Positions 43,535 to 52,588 of a stretch of DNA of 64,000 bases are shown in pieces. The position numbers and the translations under genes are program-made. The notes beneath the pieces are model-generated. The model searched no databases. It was given only the letters and a program-made list of their open reading frames with translations, and was not told the origin of the DNA. Position 1 is the first letter of the stretch; each line of letters opens with the position of its first letter. This DNA is from an uncultured Bacteroides sp. (GTDB lineage Bacteria > Bacteroidota > Bacteroidia > Bacteroidales > Bacteroidaceae): contig CAMAFR010000001.1 of NCBI GenBank assembly GCA_945833835.1, forward strand, positions 1 to 64,000, in the 5' to 3' direction.

Positions 43535-43622
43535 GAGTATAAATGGCAGTTGAAAAGAGTATAAACTCCAGTACAAGTGAACTAAACTCCCAGTACCGGT
43601 CTACTGGTACTGGTAACTTGGT
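43535..43622. repeat. Four degenerate 22-bp units
   Basis: Units start at 43535, 43557, 43579 and 43601. The first two begin GAGTATAAA, the third GAACTAAA; CAGT recurs at a matching position in units 1-3. Units 3 and 4 form an inverted repeat, CCAGTACCGG with CTGGTACTGG, across 43590-43613. Sequence decay is stronger than in the array at 21627, but the period matches the other intergenic arrays. Confidence 0.55.
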
Positions 43623-43670
43623 CCACCCTCTTTTGTGAGTAAGTGGATAGGTTGGCCCGCATAAGCGCAT

Positions 43671-43701
43671 AAAAAAAGTCTGTAGGCTGGCTACAGACTT
43701 T
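43671..43701 (-). terminator. Rho-independent terminator of the small lipoprotein gene
   Basis: AAAGTCTGTAG (43675-43685) pairs with CTACAGACTTT (43691-43701) around a 5-base loop; seven A at 43671-43677 give a T run on the minus strand. It lies 26 bases after the stop codon. Confidence 0.9.
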
Positions 43702-43726
43702 CAATTCTCTCAAATGTTCGAGTAGA

Positions 43727-43912
43727 TTATTCAGCTTTTGCAGAATCGCAAGCAGCTGCGCAGCAAGAATCAGCTACGGGAGCAGCTTCTTCTACTACAA
43801 CGTTTTCTACTGCTGCAGTATCAGCAGTTGCTTCAGTGTTAGCTGCTTTGTTGCCACAAGATGCGAAAGATACAGCAGCGAATGCTACGAACAAAAATAC
43901 CAATTTTTTCAT
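43727..43912 (-). CDS. Small Ala/Glu-rich lipoprotein with C-terminal cysteines
   Basis: A 61-residue protein with a lipoprotein signal (MKKLVFLFVAFAAVSFASC), lipobox SFASC and lipidated Cys19. The mature part is only about 43 residues, low in complexity, rich in Ala, Glu and Val, and ends with DSCCAAACDSAKAE, which has three cysteines in a CC-X3-C pattern. Similar tiny lipoproteins are frequent in Bacteroides; their function is not known. It has its own -7 box (43964-43971) and a strong terminator, which suggests a well-expressed single gene. Confidence 0.85.
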   Translation of the reverse strand: MKKLVFLFVAFAAVSFASCGNKAANTEATADTAAVENVVVEEAAPVADSCCAAACDSAKAE

Positions 43913-43963
43913 TTTCTTTGCTTTTTTAATCTGTAATACTTATGTTGTTCTCTTAAAACGCTG

Positions 43964-43971
43964 CAAAGATA
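43964..43971 (-). promoter_or_regulatory. -7 box (TATCTTTG) for the small lipoprotein gene
   Basis: TATCTTTG on the minus strand fits TAnnTTTG, 52 bases upstream of the ATG. Confidence 0.5.
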
Positions 43972-44187
43972 AGGACTTTTTAGATACGTTGTTCTCTTTT
44001 CAGGGACTTTTTTCGTCGAAAATATGATTTTAAACATGTTTATTTGCTGAAAACGCCTTCAGAGTATGTTGTAGGGCATATTTAGGGCTGCATTTTTAAC
44101 ATTGTGAAAATATAGCTTTACGAGAAGAGGAATCTAAAAAAATTCAAACTAAATTTTGCTCCCAAGCGTCATTCGGAGAATATTGCG

Positions 44188-44195
44188 TAACTTTG
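44188..44195 (+). promoter_or_regulatory. -7 box (TAACTTTG) for mtaB
   Basis: TAACTTTG matches TAnnTTTG, 22 bases upstream of the mtaB ATG at 44218. Confidence 0.5.
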
Positions 44196-44217
44196 TGGCC
44201 ACTAACCAACAGGATAG

Positions 44218-45543
44218 ATGAAAATGATAGATACGACTGTTTTCCAAGACAAGAAGGCCGTTTATTATACGTTGGGCTGCAAGCTGAACTTTTCGGAAAC
44301 TTCTTCCATCGGCAAGGCGCTGAAGGAAGCCGGTGTACGGACCGCCCGTCCCGGCGAAGTGGCCGACCTTTGCATTGTCAATACGTGTTCGGTGACGGAA
44401 GTGGCCGACAAGAAATGCCGGCAGGCCATCCACCGCTTGCGGAAGGAGCATCCGGGAGCGTTTATCGTGGTGACAGGCTGCTATGCCCAGCTCAAGCCGG
44501 AACAGGTGGCGGACATTGAAGGGGTGGACTTGGTGCTCGGTGCCGAGCAGAAGGCCGATTTGCCCAGTTATCTGGGAGATATGCAGAAGCGGGCCCACGG
44601 AGTGGCCATCACTACGGCCATGAAGGACATACGTGTCTTCGCCCCTTCGTGTGAGCGGGGAGACCGTACACGCTATTTCCTGAAGGTGCAGGATGGGTGC
44701 GATTACTTCTGTTCCTATTGCACGATTCCGTTCGCACGAGGCCGCAGCCGTAACGGCAGCATTGCCGACATGGTGCGGCAGGCCGAACGGGTGGCCGCCG
44801 AGGGAGGGAAGGAAATTGTGATTACAGGTGTCAATACAGGAGATTTCGGCAAGTCGACCGGTGAGACTTTTCTGGAGTTGGTGAAGGCGTTGGACAATGT
44901 GGAGGGTATCGAGCGGTATCGTATCTCGTCTATCGAGCCCAATCTGCTGACCGATGACATCATTGCTTTCGTGGCAGACTCCCGGCGGTTCATGCCTCAT
45001 TTCCACATCCCCTTGCAGTCGGGCAGCGATGATGTGCTCCGCTTGATGCGCCGCCGTTACGACACGGCCTTGTTCGCTGCAAAAGTCAGGGAAATCAAGA
45101 CACAGATGCCCGATGCCTTTATCGGGGTGGATGTGATTGTCGGGACGAGAGGAGAGCTTCCTGCCTATTTTGAAGACAGCTACCGCTTCATCGAAGGGCT
45201 GGACATCACGCAGCTGCATGTCTTCAGCTATTCCGAGCGGCCGGGCACACAGGCGTTGAAGATAGCGCATAGCGTGACACCCGAGGAGAAACATGAGCGC
45301 AGCCAGCGGCTGCTGGCCTTGTCGGACCAGAAGACACAGGCTTTCTACCGTCGGCATATCGGGCAAGTGAAGACCGTCTTGCTGGAACATGCCAAGGAGG
45401 GAGCCCCCATGCACGGGTTTACGGACAACTATATCCGTGTGGAGGTGGAGCGCAACAATGAGTGGGACAACCGTCTGGTGCGTATGCGGCTGGGCGGCTT
45501 CAACGCCGGGTGTACTGCCTTGCAAGCTGAGATACTGCCATGA
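44218..45543 (+). CDS. mtaB: tRNA t6A37 methylthiotransferase MtaB
   Basis: MtaB adds a methylthio group to t6A37 of tRNA, giving ms2t6A. The 441-residue protein has the N-terminal UPF0004 domain with cysteines in TLGCKLNFSE, VNTCSVTEVADKKC and VTGCYAQLKP, then the radical SAM cysteines in DGCDYFCSYCTIPFARGRSR (CX3CX2C). A TRAM-like C terminus follows. ATGs at 44218 and 44224 are both possible starts. It acts after the TsaC-type step encoded at 26031. The last bases overlap the glycosyltransferase gene (ATGA). Confidence 0.94.
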   Translation: MKMIDTTVFQDKKAVYYTLGCKLNFSETSSIGKALKEAGVRTARPGEVADLCIVNTCSVTEVADKKCRQAIHRLRKEHPGAFIVVTGCYAQLKPEQVADIEGVDLVLGAEQKADLPSYLGDMQKRAHGVAITTAMKDIRVFAPSCERGDRTRYFLKVQDGCDYFCSYCTIPFARGRSRNGSIADMVRQAERVAAEGGKEIVITGVNTGDFGKSTGETFLELVKALDNVEGIERYRISSIEPNLLTDDIIAFVADSRRFMPHFHIPLQSGSDDVLRLMRRRYDTALFAAKVREIKTQMPDAFIGVDVIVGTRGELPAYFEDSYRFIEGLDITQLHVFSYSERPGTQALKIAHSVTPEEKHERSQRLLALSDQKTQAFYRRHIGQVKTVLLEHAKEGAPMHGFTDNYIRVEVERNNEWDNRLVRMRLGGFNAGCTALQAEILP

Positions 45544-46574
45544 AGAAGGTTGCCGTCATCATTCTGAACTGGAACGGGGCAGCCATGCTCCGCCGCTTTT
45601 TGCCTTCGGTGCTGGAGTATTCCCGCATGGAAGGGGCGGAGGTGTGGGTGGCCGACAACGGGTCGACGGATGCCTCTTGCACGACGGTGGAGCAGGAGTT
45701 TCCCGAGGTGCGGCTCTTGCGACTGGGCGTTAACTACGGTTTTGCCGAGGGCTACAACCGTGCGGTCGGTGCGGTGGAGGCCGAATATGTGGTGCTGCTC
45801 AACAGCGATGTGGAGGTTACTCCGAATTGGTTGGCACCCATGGTGGCCTATATGGATGCTCATCCGCAGGTGGCGGCTTGCCAGCCCAAGCTGTTGTCGT
45901 ATGACCGGCGTGACTGTTTCGAATATGCCGGTGCGGCGGGCGGTTTCATGGACAAGTATGGCTACCCTTTCTGCCGGGGGCGTGTTTTTGACCATCTGGA
46001 GCGGGATGACGGGCGTTATGATACGGTGGTGCCGGTGTTGTGGGCCTCGGGAGCTGCGATGCTGATACGCCGCCAGGCTTACTTGGAGGCCGGCGGACTG
46101 GACGGTGAGTTTTTTGCCCACATGGAAGAGATTGATTTGTGCTGGCGTCTGCGCATCCGTGGCCGGATGGTGGTGTGCCTGCCTTTCAGTAGTGTCTATC
46201 ATGTGGGGGCCGCTACCCTGAAGCCGAGTCCGCGGAAGACCTATCTGAACTTCCGCAACAACCTGCTGATGCTCTACAAGAACCTGCCGTCGGCCGAACT
46301 GGCGTCAGTGATGCGCGTACGGGCAGGACTGGACCTGCTGGCGGCGGTGGTCTTTCTGTTGAAGGGGGAGTGGGCGAACACCAAGGCCGTCTGCCGGGCT
46401 TGGCGCGACTTCAGACACCTGCGTGATTATCGGTATCGGGAGGTGCGTGAGGAAAACAGGCGGCTGGCTGTCACCGATACCTTGCCCGAACGGCTGCCGT
46501 GCAGCCTTGTCTGGCAATGTAAGGTGAGAGGCAAAAAAACATATCTGGAAATACTGAAAACTGTAAAGTCATGA
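45540..46574 (+). CDS. Family 2 glycosyltransferase
   Basis: A 344-residue GT-A fold glycosyltransferase. It starts VAVIILNWNGAAMLRRFLPSV-like, with VADNGSTDAS and the metal-binding LLNSDVEV (DxD-like). A later region has WASGAAMLIRRQAYLEAGGLDGEFFAHMEEIDLCWRL in parts, which marks the rhamnosyltransferase-like GT2 group. A hydrophobic stretch near 265-280 may touch the membrane. It overlaps mtaB and the next gene by 4 bases each, so the three are translationally coupled. The sugar donor and acceptor are unknown. Confidence 0.9.
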   Translation: MKKVAVIILNWNGAAMLRRFLPSVLEYSRMEGAEVWVADNGSTDASCTTVEQEFPEVRLLRLGVNYGFAEGYNRAVGAVEAEYVVLLNSDVEVTPNWLAPMVAYMDAHPQVAACQPKLLSYDRRDCFEYAGAAGGFMDKYGYPFCRGRVFDHLERDDGRYDTVVPVLWASGAAMLIRRQAYLEAGGLDGEFFAHMEEIDLCWRLRIRGRMVVCLPFSSVYHVGAATLKPSPRKTYLNFRNNLLMLYKNLPSAELASVMRVRAGLDLLAAVVFLLKGEWANTKAVCRAWRDFRHLRDYRYREVREENRRLAVTDTLPERLPCSLVWQCKVRGKKTYLEILKTVKS

Positions 46575-47572
46575 AAGAGTCGTATTGGAAATATTCATTG
46601 GTAGTGCTGATTGTCGGGTTGGGCTACCTGCTTTTCAAGCAGGCACAGCCTTTCATGAACGGCATTTTAGGAGGTTTCACCTTATATATATTGTTGCGGA
46701 AGCCGGCAGGGCAGCTCCAGAAGCGTATCAACCGCACGTGGGCGGTGTGGATGGTCACCATCGGGGTGACACTGTTCCTGCTCGTGCCGGTGTCGCTGTT
46801 TGTGTGGGCCATTGTCAGCCAGCTTTCAGGACTGCACCTGAATACGGCGACCATCATACAGCCGGCCAGCCAGGTCGTGGAGTTCATCAAGGAAAAGACG
46901 GGTTTTGATGTCCTGTCAGAAAGCAGTATGGCTTTCTTCGTGAAACAGGCCTCCTTGGTGGGGCAGACCGTGATGGCTGGGGTGAGCGATTTGGTCGTGA
47001 ACCTGGGGGTGGCCATCATGCTGCTGTTCTTCATGCTGTTTGGTGGGAAGTGTATGGAGGATTATGTGTTCACGATCCTGCCGTTCAAAGAGAAATACAA
47101 GCGGGAGGTGCTGACCGAAGTGGAGCTGATTGTCCGTTCCAATGCCATTGGCATCCCGCTGCTGGCCATTATCCAGGGACTGATATCGTTGGGAGGTTAT
47201 TGGCTTTGTCATGCGCCCAACCCCATCCTGACCGCTATGCTGACCGGTTTCGCTTCTATCATCCCCCTGGTAGGGACAGCGATTATCTGGCTGCCGGTAG
47301 TGGCCTATCTGGCTGTGGTGGGCGATTGGCTAGACGCTGTCATCCTATTGGGGTATGGCGGTATCATCGTCTCGCAATGCGACAATCTGATACGGTTTAT
47401 GCTTCAGAAACGGATGGCGGACATCCACCCGCTCATTACCATTTTCGGGGTGGTGGCCGGATTGCCGTTGTTTGGCTTTATGGGGATTATTTTCGGTCCG
47501 CTGCTCGTCTCGCTGTTCTTGCTGTTCCTGGATATGTTCCGCAAGGAATATCTACTGACGGGTGAGGCGTAA
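46571..47572 (+). CDS. AI-2E family (PF01594) membrane protein
   Basis: An inner-membrane protein of 333 residues with about seven or eight helices, including KYSLVVLIVGLGYLLF at the start and a late pair with GFASIIPLVGTAIIWLPVVAYLAV. The family holds YdiK- and TqsA-like proteins, some linked to autoinducer-2 export and others to Na+/H+ exchange; assignment of function from family alone is unsafe. It is translationally coupled to the glycosyltransferase gene and converges on miaA, with a gap of only 6 bases. Confidence 0.88.
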   Translation: MKESYWKYSLVVLIVGLGYLLFKQAQPFMNGILGGFTLYILLRKPAGQLQKRINRTWAVWMVTIGVTLFLLVPVSLFVWAIVSQLSGLHLNTATIIQPASQVVEFIKEKTGFDVLSESSMAFFVKQASLVGQTVMAGVSDLVVNLGVAIMLLFFMLFGGKCMEDYVFTILPFKEKYKREVLTEVELIVRSNAIGIPLLAIIQGLISLGGYWLCHAPNPILTAMLTGFASIIPLVGTAIIWLPVVAYLAVVGDWLDAVILLGYGGIIVSQCDNLIRFMLQKRMADIHPLITIFGVVAGLPLFGFMGIIFGPLLVSLFLLFLDMFRKEYLLTGEA

Positions 47573-47578
47573 GGGCCG

Positions 47579-48499
47579 TCAGCAGGTGGAGTCCGTGTAT
47601 TGGCGGATAAGCTGCAGGATGGCCTCTTTTTGGTCGGGGTGGAACCAGTGGATGTCCGGGTCGCGCTTGAACCACGTCATTTGCTTGCGTGAGTAGATGC
47701 GCGAGTTCTGCTTGATTTTCTCAAGGGCAAAGGGCAGCTCCCACGTGCCGTCGAAATACTGGAACAGTTCTTTGTAGCCCACCGTGTTGAGGGCGTTCAA
47801 CTGACGGTAGGGATAGACGCGGCGTGCCTCTTCGAGCAGGCCCGCCGCCATCATGGCATCCACCCGCCGGTTGATGCGGTCATAGAGTTCGGCCCGTTCC
47901 CGCTGCAGCCCTATCTTCAGGATATGGAAAGGACGTTCTTTTTTCGTGCGGGTGCAGAACGAGGAGTAGGGTTTGCCGGTCATATAGCAGATTTCGAGGG
48001 CGTGCGCCACCCTTTTCCCGTTCTTCAGATCTGCCCGCCGGTAGTATTCCGGGTCCAGCAGTTTCAGCTCCTGACAGAGCGGTTCGAGCCCTTCGGTGGC
48101 CAGCCGTTCCTGTATGTATTGCCGGGTCTCGTTGTCTACGGTCGGGATGTCGTCGATACCATGGCAGACCACATCAATATACATCATGGAGCCTCCGGTC
48201 AGCACGACGGCCGGATGGTGCCGGAACAGTTGCTCCAGTGTCTTCATGACTGCGGCTTCATATTCGGCTGCGCTATAATAGTCGGTCAGTTGGAGGGTCC
48301 CTACGAAATGGTGTCTGACCCTGGCCTGTTGTTCGGGAGTAGGGGCGGCTGTCCCGATGGGAAGTCCCGCGAAGAGTTGGCGCGAATCGGCCGAGATGAT
48401 TTCTGTATGCAGTTGTTCGGCGATTTCCAGGCTGAGCTCGGTCTTCCCGATGCCTGTCGGTCCCAGCAGGACGATGAGCGTAGGTCGTTGGGCTGTCAT
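47579..48499 (-). CDS. miaA: tRNA dimethylallyltransferase
   Basis: MiaA adds an isopentenyl group to A37 of tRNAs reading UNN codons. The 306-residue protein has a P loop [17 protein letters not shown] (about 11-27), the substrate motif [17 protein letters not shown] and the tRNA-binding [18 protein letters not shown] region. The C-terminal [20 protein letters not shown] signature is clear. Length matches the family. It is on the minus strand after a 144-base gap from the PRiA4-like gene. Confidence 0.95.
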   Translation of the reverse strand: MTAQRPTLIVLLGPTGIGKTELSLEIAEQLHTEIISADSRQLFAGLPIGTAAPTPEQQARVRHHFVGTLQLTDYYSAAEYEAAVMKTLEQLFRHHPAVVLTGGSMMYIDVVCHGIDDIPTVDNETRQYIQERLATEGLEPLCQELKLLDPEYYRRADLKNGKRVAHALEICYMTGKPYSSFCTRTKKERPFHILKIGLQRERAELYDRINRRVDAMMAAGLLEEARRVYPYRQLNALNTVGYKELFQYFDGTWELPFALEKIKQNSRIYSRKQMTWFKRDPDIHWFHPDQKEAILQLIRQYTDSTC

Positions 48500-48643
48500 G
48501 ATGGCAAGAGGTTAGCAGCAGAAAAGGGCACAAATCCCACCCGACGGCGTTCTGCCGCGGGGCAGGCCTCCTGGAAAAAGCCGCTCCGGTGGCTGCCTCT
48601 GCGGGGTTGGAGTCTGTGTCCTTTGCAAAGAGATGGGGGTGGG

Positions 48644-49195
48644 TCAGTAATTGTCTTGTTCGTACGGGTTGCCTTCGTTGAAGTCGAATCCTTCTCCGTC
48701 CAGGTCATCTTCATTGAAGTCCTGGTCTCCGTAGAAGTCTTCGTCCAGGTCCAGGGTGGGGTTGGCAATCATCTGTTCGTCGAAGTCGACGGTCTGTTGC
48801 GGAGGATTGCCTTCCTTGCGTGAGATGACGGCTGCCGGGAGGTCTTTGCCGGTGATGATTTCGGACAATTCGATGAAGAATACCCGTTCGGCCAGCGGGT
48901 CGAACACGTATATCAGCTTCTGCTTCTCGTCTTCGAGCAGTTCGTTCAGCGGTGTTTCTTTCATGACGAAGGTGTCTTCGTCCGAGCTGCCGCCGCCCAT
49001 GTCTTCGAGTGTGATTTCCGTTTCCTTTTCCCAGTCGTCATCGCAGATGAAGAAAGAAGTCATCTGGTCGTCTTTGTAGCCTGTCGATTTCAGAATGGCC
49101 TCGTGCAACTCGTAGAAGGAGGCTTCTGAATCTATTTTTATTTCCCGCAGGAAGTCGTCGACCTCGTCCGATATAATTCTGAATTTATAAACCAT
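48644..49195 (-). CDS. Plasmid pRiA4b ORF-3-like protein
   Basis: A 183-residue protein with a PRiA4_ORF3 (PF07929) domain: VYKFRIISDEVDDFLREIKIDSEASFYELHEAIL in parts at the start and a middle KLIYVFDPLAERVFFIELSEI. After residue 140 it turns very acidic (LDEDFYGDQDFNEDDLDGEGFDF in parts), ending EQDNY. Family members occur on plasmids and chromosomes, often as passengers of IS1096-like elements, and their function is unknown. No transposase or insertion ends are seen here; the gene is chromosomal and lies between miaA and the lpx genes. Confidence 0.82.
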   Translation of the reverse strand: MVYKFRIISDEVDDFLREIKIDSEASFYELHEAILKSTGYKDDQMTSFFICDDDWEKETEITLEDMGGGSSDEDTFVMKETPLNELLEDEKQKLIYVFDPLAERVFFIELSEIITGKDLPAAVISRKEGNPPQQTVDFDEQMIANPTLDLDEDFYGDQDFNEDDLDGEGFDFNEGNPYEQDNY

Positions 49196-49246
49196 AGTTC
49201 GCTTTAATTAGTTTTTTTGATGGGGGCGAAGTTATAAAAAAAACCG

Positions 49247-50020
49247 TTATCGTAGAATCCCTCTTTCCGAATTTTCGATAAAAGACAGGATGTATTCGAT
49301 TTCGGGACTCATGGGAATCTCCTCGCGTACCTGTATCAGGGCGTCGCTGACATTTTTTCCGCTGTTGTAGATGAGGCGGTAGGTGTTGTGGATGTTCTCA
49401 ATCAGTTCGTTGGAGAAGCCACGACGGCGCAGGCCGATGATGTTGATGCCGCTGTAGGCGATGGGCTCGCGTCCTGCAATGATGTAAGGGGGGATATCCT
49501 TGCTGAACCGGCATCCGCCTTGAATCATGACGTAGCCACCCACACGGCAGAACTGGTGCATCAGCACATTGGCACTGACGATGGCATTGTCGTCAATGAT
49601 TACTTCGCCGGCCATTTTGGTGGAGTTGCCGATAATGCATCCGTTGCCTACGTGGGTGTCGTGCGCCACGTGTACGCCTTCCATCAGCAGGTTGTTGTTG
49701 CCTACCACCGTCTTTCCCTTGGCGGCGGTTCCCCGGTTGATGGTGACGTTTTCACGGATGGTGTTGTTGTCTCCTATCTCGGCTGTGGTCTCTTCTCCCT
49801 TGAATTTCAAGTCTTGCGGAATGGCCCCGATAACGGCTCCCGGGAAAATGCGGTTGCCGTTGCCGATGCGCGTTCCGCTCAGCAGGTTGGCGTTGGGCAT
49901 GATGAGATTGTTGTCACCGATGACCACATTCTTGTCAATGTAGACAAACGGACCGATTTCTACGTTCTCGCCGATTTTGGCTTCGGGGTGGATATAGGCT
50001 AAAGGACTGATCATATTCAT
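49247..50020 (-). CDS. lpxA: Acyl-ACP--UDP-N-acetylglucosamine O-acyltransferase
   Basis: LpxA begins lipid A synthesis by acylating UDP-GlcNAc at the 3-OH. The 257-residue protein is a left-handed beta helix of hexapeptide repeats (about 8-190) with the catalytic His in GVHVAHDTHVGN, then a helical C terminus (GLRRRGFSNELIENIHNTYRLIY in parts). The start codon overlaps the stop of the LpxC-FabZ gene (ATGA), so the two are translationally coupled. A second in-frame ATG 6 bases downstream is possible. Confidence 0.96.
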   Translation of the reverse strand: MNMISPLAYIHPEAKIGENVEIGPFVYIDKNVVIGDNNLIMPNANLLSGTRIGNGNRIFPGAVIGAIPQDLKFKGEETTAEIGDNNTIRENVTINRGTAAKGKTVVGNNNLLMEGVHVAHDTHVGNGCIIGNSTKMAGEVIIDDNAIVSANVLMHQFCRVGGYVMIQGGCRFSKDIPPYIIAGREPIAYSGINIIGLRRRGFSNELIENIHNTYRLIYNSGKNVSDALIQVREEIPMSPEIEYILSFIENSERGILR

Positions 50021-51405
50021 TGTTTGTTTTTTACGATTTGAGCCATGAATTCGGCTTCGCAGACTATTTTCTCTCCTACGAAAACATATCCTTTCATGGT
50101 GGAAATGCCGCGCCGGATGGGGGCCATCAGTTCTACCCGGAACAGCAGGGTGTCGCCCGGTACGACTTTCTGGCGGAATTTCACACCGTCAATCTTCAGG
50201 AAGTACGTGGAGTATTTCTCGGGCTCCTCAATGGAGTTGAGCACCAACAAGCCTCCGACTTGTGCCATGGCTTCGATTTGCAGGACACCGGGCATGACAG
50301 GCTCTGTCGGGAAATGTCCTTGGAAGAAAGGCTCGTTGGAGGTGACGTTCTTGACCCCCACAATATAGTTGGCACCGATTTCGATGACCTTGTCCACTAA
50401 CTGGAACGGATAGCGGTGCGGCAGGAGCTCGCGGATGCGGTTGACATCCATGATGGGGGCCTCGGTGCAGTTATAAGTAGGGGCTTGTATCTCATGCAGG
50501 CGGATTTCTTTCCGCATCTGGCGGGCGAACTTGTTGTTGATGGTGTGTCCCGGCCGGGTGGCGATGATGCGTCCTTTGATGGGTTTGCCAATCAGGGCCA
50601 TGTCGCCGATGATGTCCAGCAGCTTGTGGCGGGCGGGTTCGTTGGGCCATACCAAAGGCACATGGTTGATGTAGCCCAGGTGGGAGGCATCCATGTGGGG
50701 CACGCCCATGACGTCGGCCAGCTTGTCGAAGCTCTCCTGCGTCATTGGCTTCTCGTAGATGACGATGGCATTGTCCAAGTCGCCTCCTTTGATGAGGCCG
50801 GCGTTGAGCAGTGGCTCAATTTCGCGGACAAAGACAAACGTGCGGGCCGATGCTATCTCCTTCGGAAAATCTTCCATGTTCTCCAGTGTGGCATATTGGT
50901 TGTCCAGAATCTGCGAGTTGTAGGAAATCAGCGTGTTGATGCTGAAATTCTCGTCCGGCAATACCAGGATGGACGAACCGGTTTTTTCATCGCGGAATTC
51001 TATCTTTGACTTGATGATATAGAAATCTTTGGGGGCGTTCTGCTCTTCGATGCCTACTCGCCCGATGCCTTCCACATAGAATTTGGCACTTCCGTCCAAG
51101 ATGGGGAATTCCGGTCCGTTCACCTGAATCAGGCAGTTGTCGATGCCGGCTGCATAGAGGGCGGCCAGCGCGTGTTCTACTGTGCTGACTTTGACTCCGT
51201 TCTTGGCCAGTACGGTGCCCCGCTGGGTGTCAACGACATTCTCTGCCACGGCATCGATGATGGGTTGGTCGTCCAGGTCGATGCGCTGGATTTTGTATCC
51301 GTGATGTTCCGGGGCAGGATTGAAAGTCACGGTGAGTCTCACACCCGTGTGAAGCCCTTTGCCGTTCAGTGTAAAACTGCCTTTAAGTGTCTGTTGTTTC
51401 AACAT
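50017..51405 (-). CDS. lpxC/fabZ: LpxC-FabZ fusion (UDP-3-O-acyl-GlcNAc deacetylase / 3-hydroxyacyl-ACP dehydratase)
   Basis: A fused 462-residue enzyme. The LpxC half (about 1-305) has KQQTLKGSFTLNGKGLHTG, zinc-ligand motif STVEHALAALYAAGIDN and ARHKLLDIIGDMALIG; it removes the acetyl group in the second step of lipid A synthesis. The FabZ half (about 315-462) has VNRIRELLPHRYPFQLVDKV and the active-site His in FFQGHFPTEPVMPGVLQIEA; it dehydrates hydroxyacyl-ACP in fatty acid synthesis. The fusion is a known Bacteroidota arrangement that ties the use of hydroxyacyl-ACP by the two pathways. It lies between lpxD and lpxA. Confidence 0.96.
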   Translation of the reverse strand: MLKQQTLKGSFTLNGKGLHTGVRLTVTFNPAPEHHGYKIQRIDLDDQPIIDAVAENVVDTQRGTVLAKNGVKVSTVEHALAALYAAGIDNCLIQVNGPEFPILDGSAKFYVEGIGRVGIEEQNAPKDFYIIKSKIEFRDEKTGSSILVLPDENFSINTLISYNSQILDNQYATLENMEDFPKEIASARTFVFVREIEPLLNAGLIKGGDLDNAIVIYEKPMTQESFDKLADVMGVPHMDASHLGYINHVPLVWPNEPARHKLLDIIGDMALIGKPIKGRIIATRPGHTINNKFARQMRKEIRLHEIQAPTYNCTEAPIMDVNRIRELLPHRYPFQLVDKVIEIGANYIVGVKNVTSNEPFFQGHFPTEPVMPGVLQIEAMAQVGGLLVLNSIEEPEKYSTYFLKIDGVKFRQKVVPGDTLLFRVELMAPIRRGISTMKGYVFVGEKIVCEAEFMAQIVKNKQ

Positions 51406-51412
51406 GGATTGT

Positions 51413-52453
51413 TTATTTGTTAAGTTGTTGCTTTAATTCTTCTATTTCTTTCTGCAGCCGGCCCAGTTCGGTGTACATCTCGGGCAGTTTCTTATAGATG
51501 GCGGCCGACCGTGCGAACTGTTTGGGGTCAATGGCTGGATACCCCATCAGGGTAGTGTTGTCTTTCACATTGCCCGGTATGCCCGATTGGGCGCCGATGG
51601 TGACATGGTTGCCCACTTTGATGTGGCCGGCCACACCTACCTGTCCGCCCACCATACACCATTCGCCCATTTTGGCGGAGCCGGCAATGCCGGTTTGCGA
51701 GGCGATGACCGTATGGCTGCCGATCTCCACGTTGTGTGCCACCTGAATCAGGTTGTCCAGCTTGACCCCTTTGTGCAGGAGGGTGGCTCCCATTGTGGCG
51801 CGGTCAATGCATGTGTTGGCGCCAATCTCCACATCGTCTTCCAGAACGGCGATACCTATTTGGGGGATTTTCTCGAAGCCTTCGGGGGTAGGGGCGAACC
51901 CGAATCCGTCAGCTCCCACCACCGAGCCGGCGTGCAGGATGCAACGGTTGCCAATGCGGCAGTCGTGATAGACGGTGGCATGGGCATAGAGGATGCAGTG
52001 GCTGCCCACCTTGGCATGGCTCCCTACGGTGGCGTGGGGATGGAGGGCCGTTCCGTCGCCTATCTCGGCATAGTCGCCCACGCAGGCAAACGGGGCCAGG
52101 TACACATCTTTGCCTATTTTGGCGGTCGGTGCCACATAAGCCAGCGGGTCAATGCCCGTACGTATGGGCCGGCTCTGTTCGTAGAGCGTCATCAGTTTGG
52201 CCAGGCTTTCATAAGCGTTGTCCACCTTGATCAAGGTGGCCGCCACTTCCTGTTCCGGCTCGAAATCCTTGTTCACCAGTACAATGGAAGATTGGGTGGT
52301 ATAAATATAATGGGTGTATTTGGGATTGGAGAGAAAGGAGAGCGCTCCGGGCATCCCTTCTTCTATCTTGGCAAAGGTATGTACCGTTGCATGCTCGTCT
52401 CCAATGATGGTTCCGTGGATATATTCTGCAATTTGTTTAGCTGAAAACTCCAT
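51413..52453 (-). CDS. lpxD: UDP-3-O-(3-hydroxyacyl)glucosamine N-acyltransferase
   Basis: LpxD adds the N-linked hydroxyacyl chain in the third step of lipid A synthesis. The 346-residue protein starts [22 protein letters not shown] (N-terminal uridine-binding domain), followed by a beta helix (about 110-310) with the catalytic His in [24 protein letters not shown] in parts. A coiled C-terminal helix ([14 protein letters not shown]) ends it. It is the first gene of the lpxD-lpxC/fabZ-lpxA run, 7 bases before lpxC/fabZ. Upstream, TTAATTTGC near 52553 is a weak -7-like match. Confidence 0.96.
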   Translation of the reverse strand: MEFSAKQIAEYIHGTIIGDEHATVHTFAKIEEGMPGALSFLSNPKYTHYIYTTQSSIVLVNKDFEPEQEVAATLIKVDNAYESLAKLMTLYEQSRPIRTGIDPLAYVAPTAKIGKDVYLAPFACVGDYAEIGDGTALHPHATVGSHAKVGSHCILYAHATVYHDCRIGNRCILHAGSVVGADGFGFAPTPEGFEKIPQIGIAVLEDDVEIGANTCIDRATMGATLLHKGVKLDNLIQVAHNVEIGSHTVIASQTGIAGSAKMGEWCMVGGQVGVAGHIKVGNHVTIGAQSGIPGNVKDNTTLMGYPAIDPKQFARSAAIYKKLPEMYTELGRLQKEIEELKQQLNK

Positions 52454-52588
52454 ATTTACATCTGTTTTAGTAATTTCTTAATTGGCTTCCTAATGATAGG
52501 CTGATTATTCATAATGGAAGGCAGTATCTGCTCCTTCCGCACTTAATTCCGCAAATTAAGTGTATTTTTTTTAGATTACCTTGTAAAA

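Larger units (their letters stand above)
43379..43726. other. Intergenic region between rplI and the small lipoprotein gene
   Basis: 348 bases between convergent genes. It holds the rplI terminator, an unexplained stretch with small inverted repeats (43458-43512), a 22-bp periodic array (43535-43622), and the terminator of the lipoprotein gene (43671-43701). No open frame of note is seen. Confidence 0.7.
43913..44217. other. Divergent promoter region between lipoprotein gene and mtaB
   Basis: 305 A/T-rich bases without a gene. It contains the minus-strand -7 box at 43964-43971 and the plus-strand -7 box at 44188-44195. I see no other structure in it. Confidence 0.6.

Noticed and set aside
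48644..49195. IS1096-type mobile element suggested by the PRiA4-ORF3-like protein
   Set aside because: No transposase, inverted ends or target duplication around the gene; the domain also occurs in stand-alone chromosomal genes.
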